A stretch of 64,000 nt of DNA, taken from positions 62,001 through 126,000 of the forward strand of contig NZ_JADPKT010000100.1 in NCBI RefSeq assembly GCF_023074075.1, given 5' to 3'. The notes under the pieces were generated by a model that did no database searches, had not been told where the DNA came from, and saw nothing but the letters and a program-made list of their open reading frames with translations. The position numbers and the translations under genes are program-made. The DNA is from Bradyrhizobium sp. 138. GTDB taxonomy: Bacteria; Pseudomonadota; Alphaproteobacteria; Rhizobiales; Xanthobacteraceae. Shown piece by piece: positions 16,907 through 24,728 of this stretch. Position 1 is the first letter of the stretch, and every line of letters begins with the position of its first letter.

Positions 16907-18127
16907 TCAACCGATCGCGCAAGGCACGCTCAAAAAGCCCCGAAACCGCACCCGTCCGCCCCGCACCGGCTTGCCGCTGACGGCATAGTTCGGGAAGCGC
17001 GCCAGGAAGCGCGAGATCGCGATCGCGCCCTCCAGCCGCGCCAGCGCCATGCCGGCGCATTGATGCGCGCCGGTAGCGAAGGCGAGATGCCGGTTCGGCG
17101 TGCGCGCGATGTCGAAGCGTTCGGGGTCGGGAAACTGCGCGGGATCGCGATTGGCAGCGCCAATGCACAGCGTCACCGACGTGCCGGCATCGAGCATGAC
17201 GCCGCCGAGCTCGACGCGTTCGGTGGTCATGCGGTTGCCGAGCTGGTTGGAGCTCTCGTAGCGCAGCATCTCCTCGACGGCGGTCTTGATCATGTCGGGG
17301 TTTTCGATCAGGCGCTGCTTCTGGTCCGGATTCCTGTCCAGCGCGACGAGGCCGTTGCCGATCAGGTTGGTGGTGGTCTCATGCCCGGCATTGAGCAGGA
17401 AGATACAATTGTGCAGCAGCTCCTTCTCGGTTAACCGTTCGCCGTTCTCCTCGCCCTGGATCAGCCGCGTCAGCACGTCGCGCTCGGGATTGCCGGGCTT
17501 TTGGCGCCGCCGTGCGACCAGCGTTTCGAGGTAGGCGAGGAAGTCCCGCACCGCCTTGTTGCCGCGCGCGGCCGCTTCGGGCGACACCACGGGTTCGAGC
17601 GCGCCCAGGATCGCCAGAGACCAGTCTCGCAGCGGCCCGCGTTCCTCGTGGGGCACGTCGAGCAGATTGCCGATCACCTCGATGGGAATGGACGCGGCGA
17701 AATCCTCGATCAGCTCGCAAGCGCCCTTGGCGGCGATGGCGTCGAGCAGGCCGTCGACCAGCTTGATGATATCAGGCTCCATCCCTGCGATCGCACGCGG
17801 CGACAGCGCGCCCATGATCAGGCGGCGGACGCGGGTATGCGCGGGCGGATCGTTGAAGACGAGGCTCGTGGTGTGATGCTCGTAGAGCAGGGTGTCGCCG
17901 TATTTCGGCGCGAATTCGCGCTTCTTGTCCGAGCTGAACGATCTTGTGTTCTTGTAGGTGGTGACGAGGTCGTCGTAGCGGGTCAGGAACACCGTGCCGC
18001 TGCGCAGGCGCTTGACCGGCTCGTTCTCCCGCAGTGCACGATAGGTCGGGTAGGGGTTGTCGTAGAACTCCGGCGTCAGCTTCTCGAGGTCGAAGCTTGC
18101 GGCCAGCTCCTTCGCATCTGCGTTCAT
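16907..18127 (-). CDS. Cytochrome P450 (soluble, bacterial class I type)
   Basis: Heme monooxygenase of 406 residues, usual for bacterial P450s needing separate ferredoxin partners. Motifs: I-helix LNAGHETTTN (246-254), ExxR at E286-R289 (EEMLRYES), and the heme loop FATGAHQCAG with thiolate C357; the loop has Ala-Thr-Gly where Gly-x-Gly is commonest. No ferredoxin or reductase gene is adjacent. The gene is divergent from the ThDP decarboxylase pair, with 105 nt between starts, so the two may share control. Substrate unknown. Confidence 0.9.
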   Translation of the reverse strand: MNADAKELAASFDLEKLTPEFYDNPYPTYRALRENEPVKRLRSGTVFLTRYDDLVTTYKNTRSFSSDKKREFAPKYGDTLLYEHHTTSLVFNDPPAHTRVRRLIMGALSPRAIAGMEPDIIKLVDGLLDAIAAKGACELIEDFAASIPIEVIGNLLDVPHEERGPLRDWSLAILGALEPVVSPEAAARGNKAVRDFLAYLETLVARRRQKPGNPERDVLTRLIQGEENGERLTEKELLHNCIFLLNAGHETTTNLIGNGLVALDRNPDQKQRLIENPDMIKTAVEEMLRYESSNQLGNRMTTERVELGGVMLDAGTSVTLCIGAANRDPAQFPDPERFDIARTPNRHLAFATGAHQCAGMALARLEGAIAISRFLARFPNYAVSGKPVRGGRVRFRGFLSVPCAIG

Positions 18128-18191
18128 CCCGTTATACTCGCCGGTTAAAGCCGTTATGCCGTTTTTGTTGTTCTGGGCGACGCGTGCCTGC

Positions 18192-18208
18192 GTCTACAGT
18201 CTTTAGAC
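18192..18208. promoter_or_regulatory. Candidate operator between divergent P450 and decarboxylase genes
   Basis: GTCTA, seven bases, then TAGAC, lying between two divergent start codons 105 nt apart. Position and symmetry suit a regulator site controlling both directions, but the arms are short and no regulator gene is adjacent. Confidence 0.25.
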
Positions 18209-18232
18209 ACTGCTAGCCGACCGGACAGAAAA

Positions 18233-18775
18233 ATGCACGCGCGCGCTGACGCTCCCGACACGGCCCCGAATTGGCCCGACGACATCTTTGCGACATTGCA
18301 GCGCTTCGACGTCCGGCAGGTGCCTTATGTGCCCGATGCCGGCCATTCGAAGCTGATCCAGCGGGTGCTGGATTGCTCCACCATGCGCGGCATTCCTCTC
18401 ACGACCGAGGAGGAGGGCGTGGCGCTCCTCGCCGGCGCCTGGACCGGCGGGCAGCGCGGCGTGCTGCTGATGCAGTCGAGTGGCGTCGGCAACTGCATCA
18501 ACATGCTGTCGCTGATACCGATCCTGCGCTTTCCGTTCCTCACCCTCGTGACCATGCGCGGCGAGTGGGGCGAGTTCAATCCGTGGCAGGTGCCGATGGG
18601 GTCGACCACGCAGGGCGTGTTCGAGCTCTCCGGCGTCAAGGTGCTGCGCGCCTCGACCGCAGCCGAGGTGCCGGCCGTGCTGGAGGCCGCTGCGGCGCAG
18701 GCCTACAACGCGCTCACCCCCACCGCTGTTCTGCTGTCGCAGCGTCTGATCGGCGCCAAGGTTTTCACCAAATGA
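18233..18775 (+). CDS. ThDP-dependent decarboxylase, N-terminal (alpha) subunit
   Basis: 180 residues covering only the pyrimidine-binding (PYR) domain of a thiamine-diphosphate enzyme. The activating Glu is in LTTEEEGVALLAGAW and the following LLMQSSGVGN motif is conserved. The arrangement as two small subunits is that of sulfopyruvate decarboxylase (ComD/ComE) and phosphonopyruvate-decarboxylase-like pairs. The stop overlaps the start of the beta subunit by four bases (ATGA), which suits stoichiometric production. The substrate, some 2-oxo acid, cannot be named from sequence. Confidence 0.82.
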   Translation: MHARADAPDTAPNWPDDIFATLQRFDVRQVPYVPDAGHSKLIQRVLDCSTMRGIPLTTEEEGVALLAGAWTGGQRGVLLMQSSGVGNCINMLSLIPILRFPFLTLVTMRGEWGEFNPWQVPMGSTTQGVFELSGVKVLRASTAAEVPAVLEAAAAQAYNALTPTAVLLSQRLIGAKVFTK

Positions 18776-19362
18776 GCAAGGCCAATCTCCTCGACCGCCG
18801 GCAGGTGGTCTCCACGCTGCTCGCGAACCGCAAGGACGTCGTTGCGATCGGCGGCCTTGGTGCCTCGACCAACGACATGTGCGCGGCCGGCGACCACGCC
18901 CGCAACTTCTATCTCTGGGGCGGCATGGGCGGCGCCGCGATGATCGGGCTTGGGCTGGCGTTGGCACAGCCGAAGCTGCCGGTATTGGTCATCACCGGCG
19001 ACGGCGAAATGCTGATGGGCATGGGCAGCCTTGCCACCATCGGCCTGCAGAAACCGGCCAACCTCTCGATCGCGGTGCTCGACAATGAGGCCTATGGCGA
19101 GACAGGCGGCCAGACCAGCCACACCTCGGCCGCCGCCGATCTCGTCGGCGTCGCCAAGTCCTGCGGCATCGAGGACAGCCGGGCCGTGACGACCATGGCC
19201 GAGGTCGAAGCCTTTGCCAAAGCCGTCCACGATGTCTCGGCCGGGCCGCGCTTTGCCAATGTGAAGATCGACAGCGCCGGCCTGGAGCGCATTTTGCCAA
19301 GCCGGGATGGGACTTACATCCTCAACCGGATCCGCGGAGAACTCGGCTTCCAGCCGATCTAG
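18772..19362 (+). CDS. ThDP-dependent decarboxylase, C-terminal (beta) subunit
   Basis: 196 residues holding the diphosphate-binding (PP) domain. The cofactor/Mg motif runs from GDGEMLMGMGSL to LDNEAYGETGG, about 30 residues, as in all ThDP enzymes. It is translationally coupled to the alpha subunit by a four-base overlap; a longer in-frame reading upstream is only an overlap with that gene. With the alpha subunit it forms a complete active site. Sulfopyruvate or phosphonopyruvate decarboxylases are the nearest described types, but a different 2-oxo acid is possible. Confidence 0.82.
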   Translation: MSKANLLDRRQVVSTLLANRKDVVAIGGLGASTNDMCAAGDHARNFYLWGGMGGAAMIGLGLALAQPKLPVLVITGDGEMLMGMGSLATIGLQKPANLSIAVLDNEAYGETGGQTSHTSAAADLVGVAKSCGIEDSRAVTTMAEVEAFAKAVHDVSAGPRFANVKIDSAGLERILPSRDGTYILNRIRGELGFQPI

Positions 19363-19471
19363 GGCGGGCCTGTCCATTCCCGCGGCGCCCACGTCCTGCA
19401 CGCAGCCCGTGCGGGCTGGCCCAATTTCCACTGAATCTACAACGTACTTAGGTTGCGATGCAACATAGTGC

Positions 19472-19504
19472 TTGACTTCTGCGTGGGTGAGTGCTTACTC
19501 ACCC
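19472..19504 (+). promoter_or_regulatory. Promoter with perfect TetR-type operator upstream of the RND operon
   Basis: A TTGACT -35 box begins at 19472, and 17 nt later a weak -10 (TTACTC) falls inside a perfect palindrome at 19485-19504: GGGTGAGT, GCTT, ACTCACCC (8-bp arms, 4-nt spacer). The palindrome ends three bases before an ATG of the tetR gene. This fits an autoregulating TetR repressor that blocks its own promoter and the efflux genes behind it. The overlap with the -10 region is seen; the regulator assignment is inferred from position. Confidence 0.7.
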
Positions 19505-19507
19505 AGC

Positions 19508-20209
19508 ATGAGCTCATTGCGTATGACGAGCGACCTGAGGCGTCAATTGATCCTCGGCGCCGCAAAGCGCTGCTTTGCCCGACATGGCTATACCGGCACC
19601 ACGACGAAGAGCGTGGCGGCCGCCGCTGCCATTTCCGAGGCGCTGCTGTTCAAGCATTTCCCATCCAAGGCGGCGCTCTACGCCGAAATTCTCAGCGACG
19701 AATGCGAGGCCGATCCGGCCTTCATGGAGCTGCTCGAGCGCGAGCCGTCGACCGCCACGCTGGTCGAGCTGATCCGCGGCATGGTCCAGCATTTCATGCA
19801 CATCGCTGACGGTCCCGATCAGGAAGAGGCGCAGCGCCTGCGGCTGATGGCCACCAGCCATTTGGATGATGGCGAATTCGCCCGTTTGCTGTATGCCAAG
19901 ATCGAGACGCTGATCGGGGCGGTCTTCGTCGCCTCGCTCGAACGTGCCGTTGCCGGCGGTGACGCGCGGCCATGCAGCGGCGAACCGCTCAACCTATTCT
20001 GGTTTGCACATCACACGGTGATGACCGCAGCGCTGACCAGGCTGCCGGCCACGCCTTGCCTCGTCTACGGCAAGGCTGAAGACCTCGAGCGGCAGCTCTG
20101 TGAGTTTCTCCTCAGGGGTATCGGACTTAACGACGCCGCAATTGCTTCGCATCTGGGCCACAATCAGGCCGCGGATGCCGGCAGGACGGCGATTGCAGAG
20201 AGTGCATGA
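19508..20209 (+). CDS. TetR/AcrR-family repressor of the RND efflux operon
   Basis: 233 residues from ATG 19508; ATG 19523 (MTSDLRRQL) is an equally possible start and neither has a strong ribosome-binding site. The HTH domain reads LILGAAKRCFARHGYTGTT, then SVAAAAAISEALLFKHFPSKAALY. The C-terminal part is a ligand-binding helical domain. The next gene starts one base after the stop, so regulator and pump are one operon. A perfect palindrome overlaps the promoter immediately upstream. Drug- or metabolite-induced derepression of the pump is the expected mode. Confidence 0.88.
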   Translation: MSSLRMTSDLRRQLILGAAKRCFARHGYTGTTTKSVAAAAAISEALLFKHFPSKAALYAEILSDECEADPAFMELLEREPSTATLVELIRGMVQHFMHIADGPDQEEAQRLRLMATSHLDDGEFARLLYAKIETLIGAVFVASLERAVAGGDARPCSGEPLNLFWFAHHTVMTAALTRLPATPCLVYGKAEDLERQLCEFLLRGIGLNDAAIASHLGHNQAADAGRTAIAESA

Positions 20210-20210
20210 C

Positions 20211-21404
20211 ATGAACATCGTAACCGAACACAAGATTTCGGGCGAACCGATCGACAACAAGGCTCCCAAGCGTCCGGTCCGGCCGGTGCTCTGGTTCGTC
20301 ATCGTCGGCACGCTGCTGGCCGTGCTCGTCGGTGGCCTCGTCTGGTTCAATTATTTCCGCGGCCAGATGATCAAGCAGTTCTTTGCCAACAACAAGCCGC
20401 CGCCGACCGCGGTCAGCGCGGCGGAGGCGAAGTCCGAGGTGGTGCCGAACCTGCTCACCGCAGTCGGCGGCCTCGTCGCCGTGCATCAGGTCGACGTCAG
20501 CGCCGACGTCAACGGCCGCGTCACCGAGATCAAGTTCGAGCCGGGCACGCGTGTCGAGGCCGGCACGCCGCTGGTGCAGCTGTTCGACGCGCCGGAGCAG
20601 GGCGACCTTGCCAACTACAAGGCCCAGGCGACCGTGGCGCAATTGTCGCTCGATCGCGCCAAGCAGCTCGCCGCGCGCCAGTTCGGTCCGCAGGCGACCG
20701 TCGATACCGCGCAGGCCGCCTATGACCAGGCGCAGGCCGGCATCGCCAAGACCGAGGCGCTGATCTCGCAGAAGCTGGTGCGCGCACCGTTCGCCGGCGA
20801 TCTCGGCGTCCGCAAGGTCGAAGTCGGCCAGTATCTGACGGCAGGTACGGCAATCGTGTCGCTGACCGATCTGTCGGAGCTGTGGGCCAACTTCACCGTG
20901 ACCGAGAAGGATTCCGGCAGCCTCAAGGTCGGCCAGACCGTCCGGCTCAAGGTCGATGCCTATCCGGGCCGCACCTTCGAGGGCAAGATCACCACGATCG
21001 AGCCGCAGATCGCGAGCGACACCCGGAATATCCGCGTGCAGGCGACGGTCGCCAATCCCGACAAGATCCTGAAGCCCGGCATGTTCGTGACCACCACGGT
21101 GGTGCTGCCGAACAAGCCGGCCGTGATCACCGTTCCAGAGACGGCAGTCGACTACACGCTGTACGGCGACTCGGTGTTCGTGATCACCGACAAGAAGGAA
21201 GAGGACGGCAAGACCAGTCTCTCCGCGGTGCGCACCTTCGTGCAGACCGGCAACCGGGTCGAAGGTCGCGTCGAAATCATCAAGGGTCTGAAGGCGGGCG
21301 ACAAGGTCGTCGCCGTCGGCCAGCTCAAGCTGCAATCGGGCGCGGCGGTGTCGATTTCTGCCGACCCGGTTCCGCAGATCCCGGCGCAGCCGCCGCGCTA
21401 CTGA
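20211..21404 (+). CDS. RND efflux periplasmic adaptor (membrane fusion protein)
   Basis: 397 residues. An N-terminal membrane anchor (VLWFVIVGTLLAVLVGGLVW, about residues 26-45) precedes the lipoyl/hairpin/beta-barrel layout of HlyD/AcrA adaptors: VDVSADVNGRVTEIKFEPGT, a helical hairpin (about 130-185), LVRAPFAGDLGVRKVEVGQYL, and a barrel with IRVQATVANPDKILKPGM. The first ATG after the tetR stop (one base apart) is the natural start. It links the inner-membrane pump to an outer-membrane channel, whose gene is not in this operon. Confidence 0.9.
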   Translation: MNIVTEHKISGEPIDNKAPKRPVRPVLWFVIVGTLLAVLVGGLVWFNYFRGQMIKQFFANNKPPPTAVSAAEAKSEVVPNLLTAVGGLVAVHQVDVSADVNGRVTEIKFEPGTRVEAGTPLVQLFDAPEQGDLANYKAQATVAQLSLDRAKQLAARQFGPQATVDTAQAAYDQAQAGIAKTEALISQKLVRAPFAGDLGVRKVEVGQYLTAGTAIVSLTDLSELWANFTVTEKDSGSLKVGQTVRLKVDAYPGRTFEGKITTIEPQIASDTRNIRVQATVANPDKILKPGMFVTTTVVLPNKPAVITVPETAVDYTLYGDSVFVITDKKEEDGKTSLSAVRTFVQTGNRVEGRVEIIKGLKAGDKVVAVGQLKLQSGAAVSISADPVPQIPAQPPRY

Positions 21405-21475
21405 TCCCATGACATTCGAGTGATCCGGCCTGGCCGGATCGCCTCTCTTGAGACAAAGAAATCGAGATCGCCGCG

Positions 21476-24400
21476 ATGGCCCTTACCGATATTTTCATCA
21501 AGCGACCGGTCCTGTCGGTCGTCGTCAGCCTGCTGATCCTACTGATCGGCCTGCGCGCGGCGACGGTGCTGCCGATCCGGCAATATCCCAAACTGTCGAA
21601 CACGGTCATCAACATCACGACCGTCTATCCGGGCGCGTCCGCGGACCTGATCCAGGGCTTCATCACGACGCCGATCGAGCAGGCGGTCGCGTCCGCCGAA
21701 GGCGTCGACTACATCACCTCGTCCTCGGTGCTCGGTACCTCGACGATCCAGGTCTACATCAAGCTGAACTTCGATCCGAACCAGGCGCTCACCGAGGTGC
21801 TGGCGAAGACGAATTCGGTCAAATACCTGATCCCGAAGGAGTCCAACGACCCGATCGTCACCAAGACCACGGGCCAGACCACGGCCGTGATGTATCTCGG
21901 CTTCTCGTCCGAGGAGCTCTCGGGTTCGGCGATCTCGGATTATCTGACGCGTGTGGTGCAGCCGGTGCTGTCGACCGTCGATGGCGTGGCTTCCGCCGAC
22001 ATTTTGGGCGGGCAGACCTTCGCGATGAGGCTTTGGCTCGATCCGGAGAAGATGGCCGGCCGCAACGTATCGCCGGGCGACGTCGCTGCGGCGATCACCG
22101 CCAACAACTTCCAGTCGGCGGCGGGCCAGACCAAGGGCTATCTGATCGTCTCGAACGTCTCGACGAACACCGGCCTGACCGACGTCAACCAGTTCAAGAA
22201 GATGATCGTCAAGGCCAAGGACGGCGGCTTCGTGCGGATGGAGGACATCGCCACCGTCGAACTTGCCGCCCAAAGCACGGATGCGAGCGTCGCCTTCAAC
22301 GGTGAGCACGCGATCTTCATCGGCGTGCAGGCGACGCCACAGGGCAACCCGCTGACGCTGGTCAAGGGCGTGCGCGCACTGTTCCCCGAACTCGAGCGCA
22401 ATCTGCCGCCGTCGATGAAGATGAAGGTCGCCTACGACTCGACCAAGTTCATCCAGTCCTCGATCGACGAGGTGGAGAAGACGCTGGGCGAAGCCGTGAT
22501 CATCGTGATCGTGGTCATCTTCCTGTTCCTGGCTTCGCTCCGCTCGGTCATCATCCCGGTCGTCACCATCCCGCTGTCGATGATCGGCGTCTGCACGCTG
22601 ATGCTGGCACTGGGATTCAGCTTCAATCTTTTGACACTGCTCGCGATGGTGCTGGCGATCGGTCTCGTGGTCGACGACGCCATCGTCGTGGTGGAGAACA
22701 TCCATCGCCATCTGGAGGAGGGCAAGTCGCCGGTCCAGGCGTCGCTGCAAGGCGCGCGTGAAATCGTAGGTCCCGTCATCTCGATGACCATCACGCTCGC
22801 CGCGGTGTACGCGCCGATCGGCTTCCTTGGCGGCCTCACCGGATCGCTGTTCCGCGAATTCGCCTTCACGCTCGCCGGTTCGGTGATCGTGTCGGGCGTG
22901 ATCGCGCTGACACTGTCGCCGATGATGTGCTCGGTGCTGCTGAAGAACACCGAAGAGGGCCGGTTCGCCAAGCTCGTCAACAGGGTGTTCGGCGCACTGA
23001 CGCGCTGGTATGGCCGGAGGCTCGACCGCTCGCTCGATTACAAGGCCATCACGGGCCTGTTCGCGGTGACCATCCTCGGGCTCGTCGGCTTCCTCTACAT
23101 GCACACGTCGAAGGAGCTGGCACCTGAGGAAGACCAGGGCATCGTGTTCGCGGTGACCAAGGCGCCGAAATACGCCAACATCGATTATGTCGATTTCTAT
23201 GGCGAGAAACTCGACGAGAAATTCCAGCAGTTCCCCGAGACCGATCTGCGCTTCGTGCTGAACGGCATCAACGGCCCGCAGGGCGGCATCGCCGGCATGC
23301 TGCTCAAGCCCTGGGACGAGCGCAAGCGCTCGTCGATCCAGCTGAAGCCGCTGGTGCAGGCCGAACTCTCCAAGATCGAGGGCGTGCAGGCCTTCGCCTT
23401 CAACCTGCCGCCGCTGCCGGGCGGGCCGGGCGGCCTGCCGGTGCAGATGGTGATCAACTCCACCGCCGGCTTCCAGACGGTCTATGAGCAGATGGAGAAG
23501 CTGAAGGACGCCGCGCGCAAGAGCGGCATGTTCATCGTTTCCGACAGCGATCTCAACTACAACCAGCCCAACGTGAAGGTGACGATCGACCGCAGCAAGG
23601 CGCAGGACCTTGGCGTCAACATGCAGAACCTCGGCGCAACGCTCGCGGTGCTGCTTGGCGGCAATTACATCAACCGCTTCAATCTGGAGGGCCGGTCCTA
23701 CCAGGTGATTCCGCAGGTGCCGCGCGGCAAGCGGCTCTCGCCGGAATCGCTCGGCGGCTTCTACGTGACGACCAACACCGGCCAGCAGCTTCCGCTGTCG
23801 ACGGTGGTATCGATCCAGACCAAGACCGACCCGAACTCGCTGACGCACTACAATCAGCTCAATTCGGCGACGTTCTCGGCCGTGCCGATGCCCGGCGTGA
23901 CCGTCGGCGCGGCGGTCGACTTCCTCGAAAGCGAGGCCAAGAAATTGCCGCAAGGCTTCAGCCACGACTATCTGGCTGACAGCCGTCAGTACGTACAGGA
24001 AGGCAACCAGCTCGCGATCACCTTCGGCTTCGCGCTGATCATCATCTTCCTGGTGCTGGCAGCGCAGTTCGAGAGCTTGCGCGATCCGCTGGTGATCATG
24101 ATCTCGGTGCCGATGGCGATCGTCGGCGCGCTGATCCCGCTGTTCTTTGGCGCTGCGACCATGAACATCTACACCCAGGTCGGTCTGCTCACATTGGTCG
24201 GCCTGATCACCAAGCACGGCATCCTGATGGTGGAGTTCGCCAATGAGCTCCAGGTCAATGAGCGGCTCGACCGCCGCTCGGCCATCGAAATGTCGGCTCG
24301 CATCCGTCTGCGGCCGATCCTGATGACGACGGCTGCGATGGTGACCGGTCTGATCCCGCTCCTGACTGCGACCGGTGCGGGCGCGGCCAGCCGCTTCTCG

Positions 24401-24571
24401 ATCGGTCTGGTCGTCGTCGCCGGCATGTCGATCGGCACCCTGTTCACGCTGTTCGTGCTGCCGGCGGTCTATGTGGTGCTGGCGACCGACCACCGCGCGG
24501 CCGCCGATTCCGAGCGGAACAAGCAGGTCAACGAGCTCGATCTCGGCGCCAAGGCGCTGCGGCCGACCTGA
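21476..24571 (+). CDS. RND-family multidrug efflux permease (AcrB/MdtC-like)
   Basis: 1031 residues, the standard size for HAE1-type pumps. The start IFIKRPVLSVVVSLLILLIG is typical, and the protein shows two halves of six transmembrane helices with large periplasmic loops. The proton-relay aspartates lie in VLAIGLVVDDAIVVVENIHR. The second half includes GLITKHGILMVEF. It exports hydrophobic compounds from the inner leaflet or periplasm through the adaptor encoded upstream, using the proton gradient. It ends 24 nt before a strong terminator that closes the operon. Substrate range unknown. Confidence 0.93.
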   Translation: MALTDIFIKRPVLSVVVSLLILLIGLRAATVLPIRQYPKLSNTVINITTVYPGASADLIQGFITTPIEQAVASAEGVDYITSSSVLGTSTIQVYIKLNFDPNQALTEVLAKTNSVKYLIPKESNDPIVTKTTGQTTAVMYLGFSSEELSGSAISDYLTRVVQPVLSTVDGVASADILGGQTFAMRLWLDPEKMAGRNVSPGDVAAAITANNFQSAAGQTKGYLIVSNVSTNTGLTDVNQFKKMIVKAKDGGFVRMEDIATVELAAQSTDASVAFNGEHAIFIGVQATPQGNPLTLVKGVRALFPELERNLPPSMKMKVAYDSTKFIQSSIDEVEKTLGEAVIIVIVVIFLFLASLRSVIIPVVTIPLSMIGVCTLMLALGFSFNLLTLLAMVLAIGLVVDDAIVVVENIHRHLEEGKSPVQASLQGAREIVGPVISMTITLAAVYAPIGFLGGLTGSLFREFAFTLAGSVIVSGVIALTLSPMMCSVLLKNTEEGRFAKLVNRVFGALTRWYGRRLDRSLDYKAITGLFAVTILGLVGFLYMHTSKELAPEEDQGIVFAVTKAPKYANIDYVDFYGEKLDEKFQQFPETDLRFVLNGINGPQGGIAGMLLKPWDERKRSSIQLKPLVQAELSKIEGVQAFAFNLPPLPGGPGGLPVQMVINSTAGFQTVYEQMEKLKDAARKSGMFIVSDSDLNYNQPNVKVTIDRSKAQDLGVNMQNLGATLAVLLGGNYINRFNLEGRSYQVIPQVPRGKRLSPESLGGFYVTTNTGQQLPLSTVVSIQTKTDPNSLTHYNQLNSATFSAVPMPGVTVGAAVDFLESEAKKLPQGFSHDYLADSRQYVQEGNQLAITFGFALIIIFLVLAAQFESLRDPLVIMISVPMAIVGALIPLFFGAATMNIYTQVGLLTLVGLITKHGILMVEFANELQVNERLDRRSAIEMSARIRLRPILMTTAAMVTGLIPLLTATGAGAASRFSIGLVVVAGMSIGTLFTLFVLPAVYVVLATDHRAAADSERNKQVNELDLGAKALRPT

Positions 24572-24594
24572 AGCCCCACGCAAGCGAACCACGA

Positions 24595-24628
24595 GGGCGG
24601 CAGCGGCCAAACCGTTGCCGCCCTTTTT
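24595..24628 (+). terminator. Rho-independent terminator of the RND operon
   Basis: A 12-bp stem (GGGCGGCAGCGG against CCGTTGCCGCCC, with one G-T pair), a five-base loop CCAAA and a TTTTT tract directly after. Placed 24 nt past the pump stop codon. Confidence 0.9.
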
Positions 24629-24728
24629 CGTTCTGCCACCCCATCGGCAATTCGGCGCCACGGCCGTGGGCGGGGCCTTCCCGCGCTTGCGAGAGACAAG
24701 GCCCCGTCTTCTTGCTAGGTTCCGCGGG

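Noticed and set aside
18271..18771. Long N-terminal extension of the ThDP beta subunit
   Set aside because: It overlaps the alpha-subunit gene in another frame and is Arg/Ala-rich without motif; the coupled ATG at 18772 is preferred.
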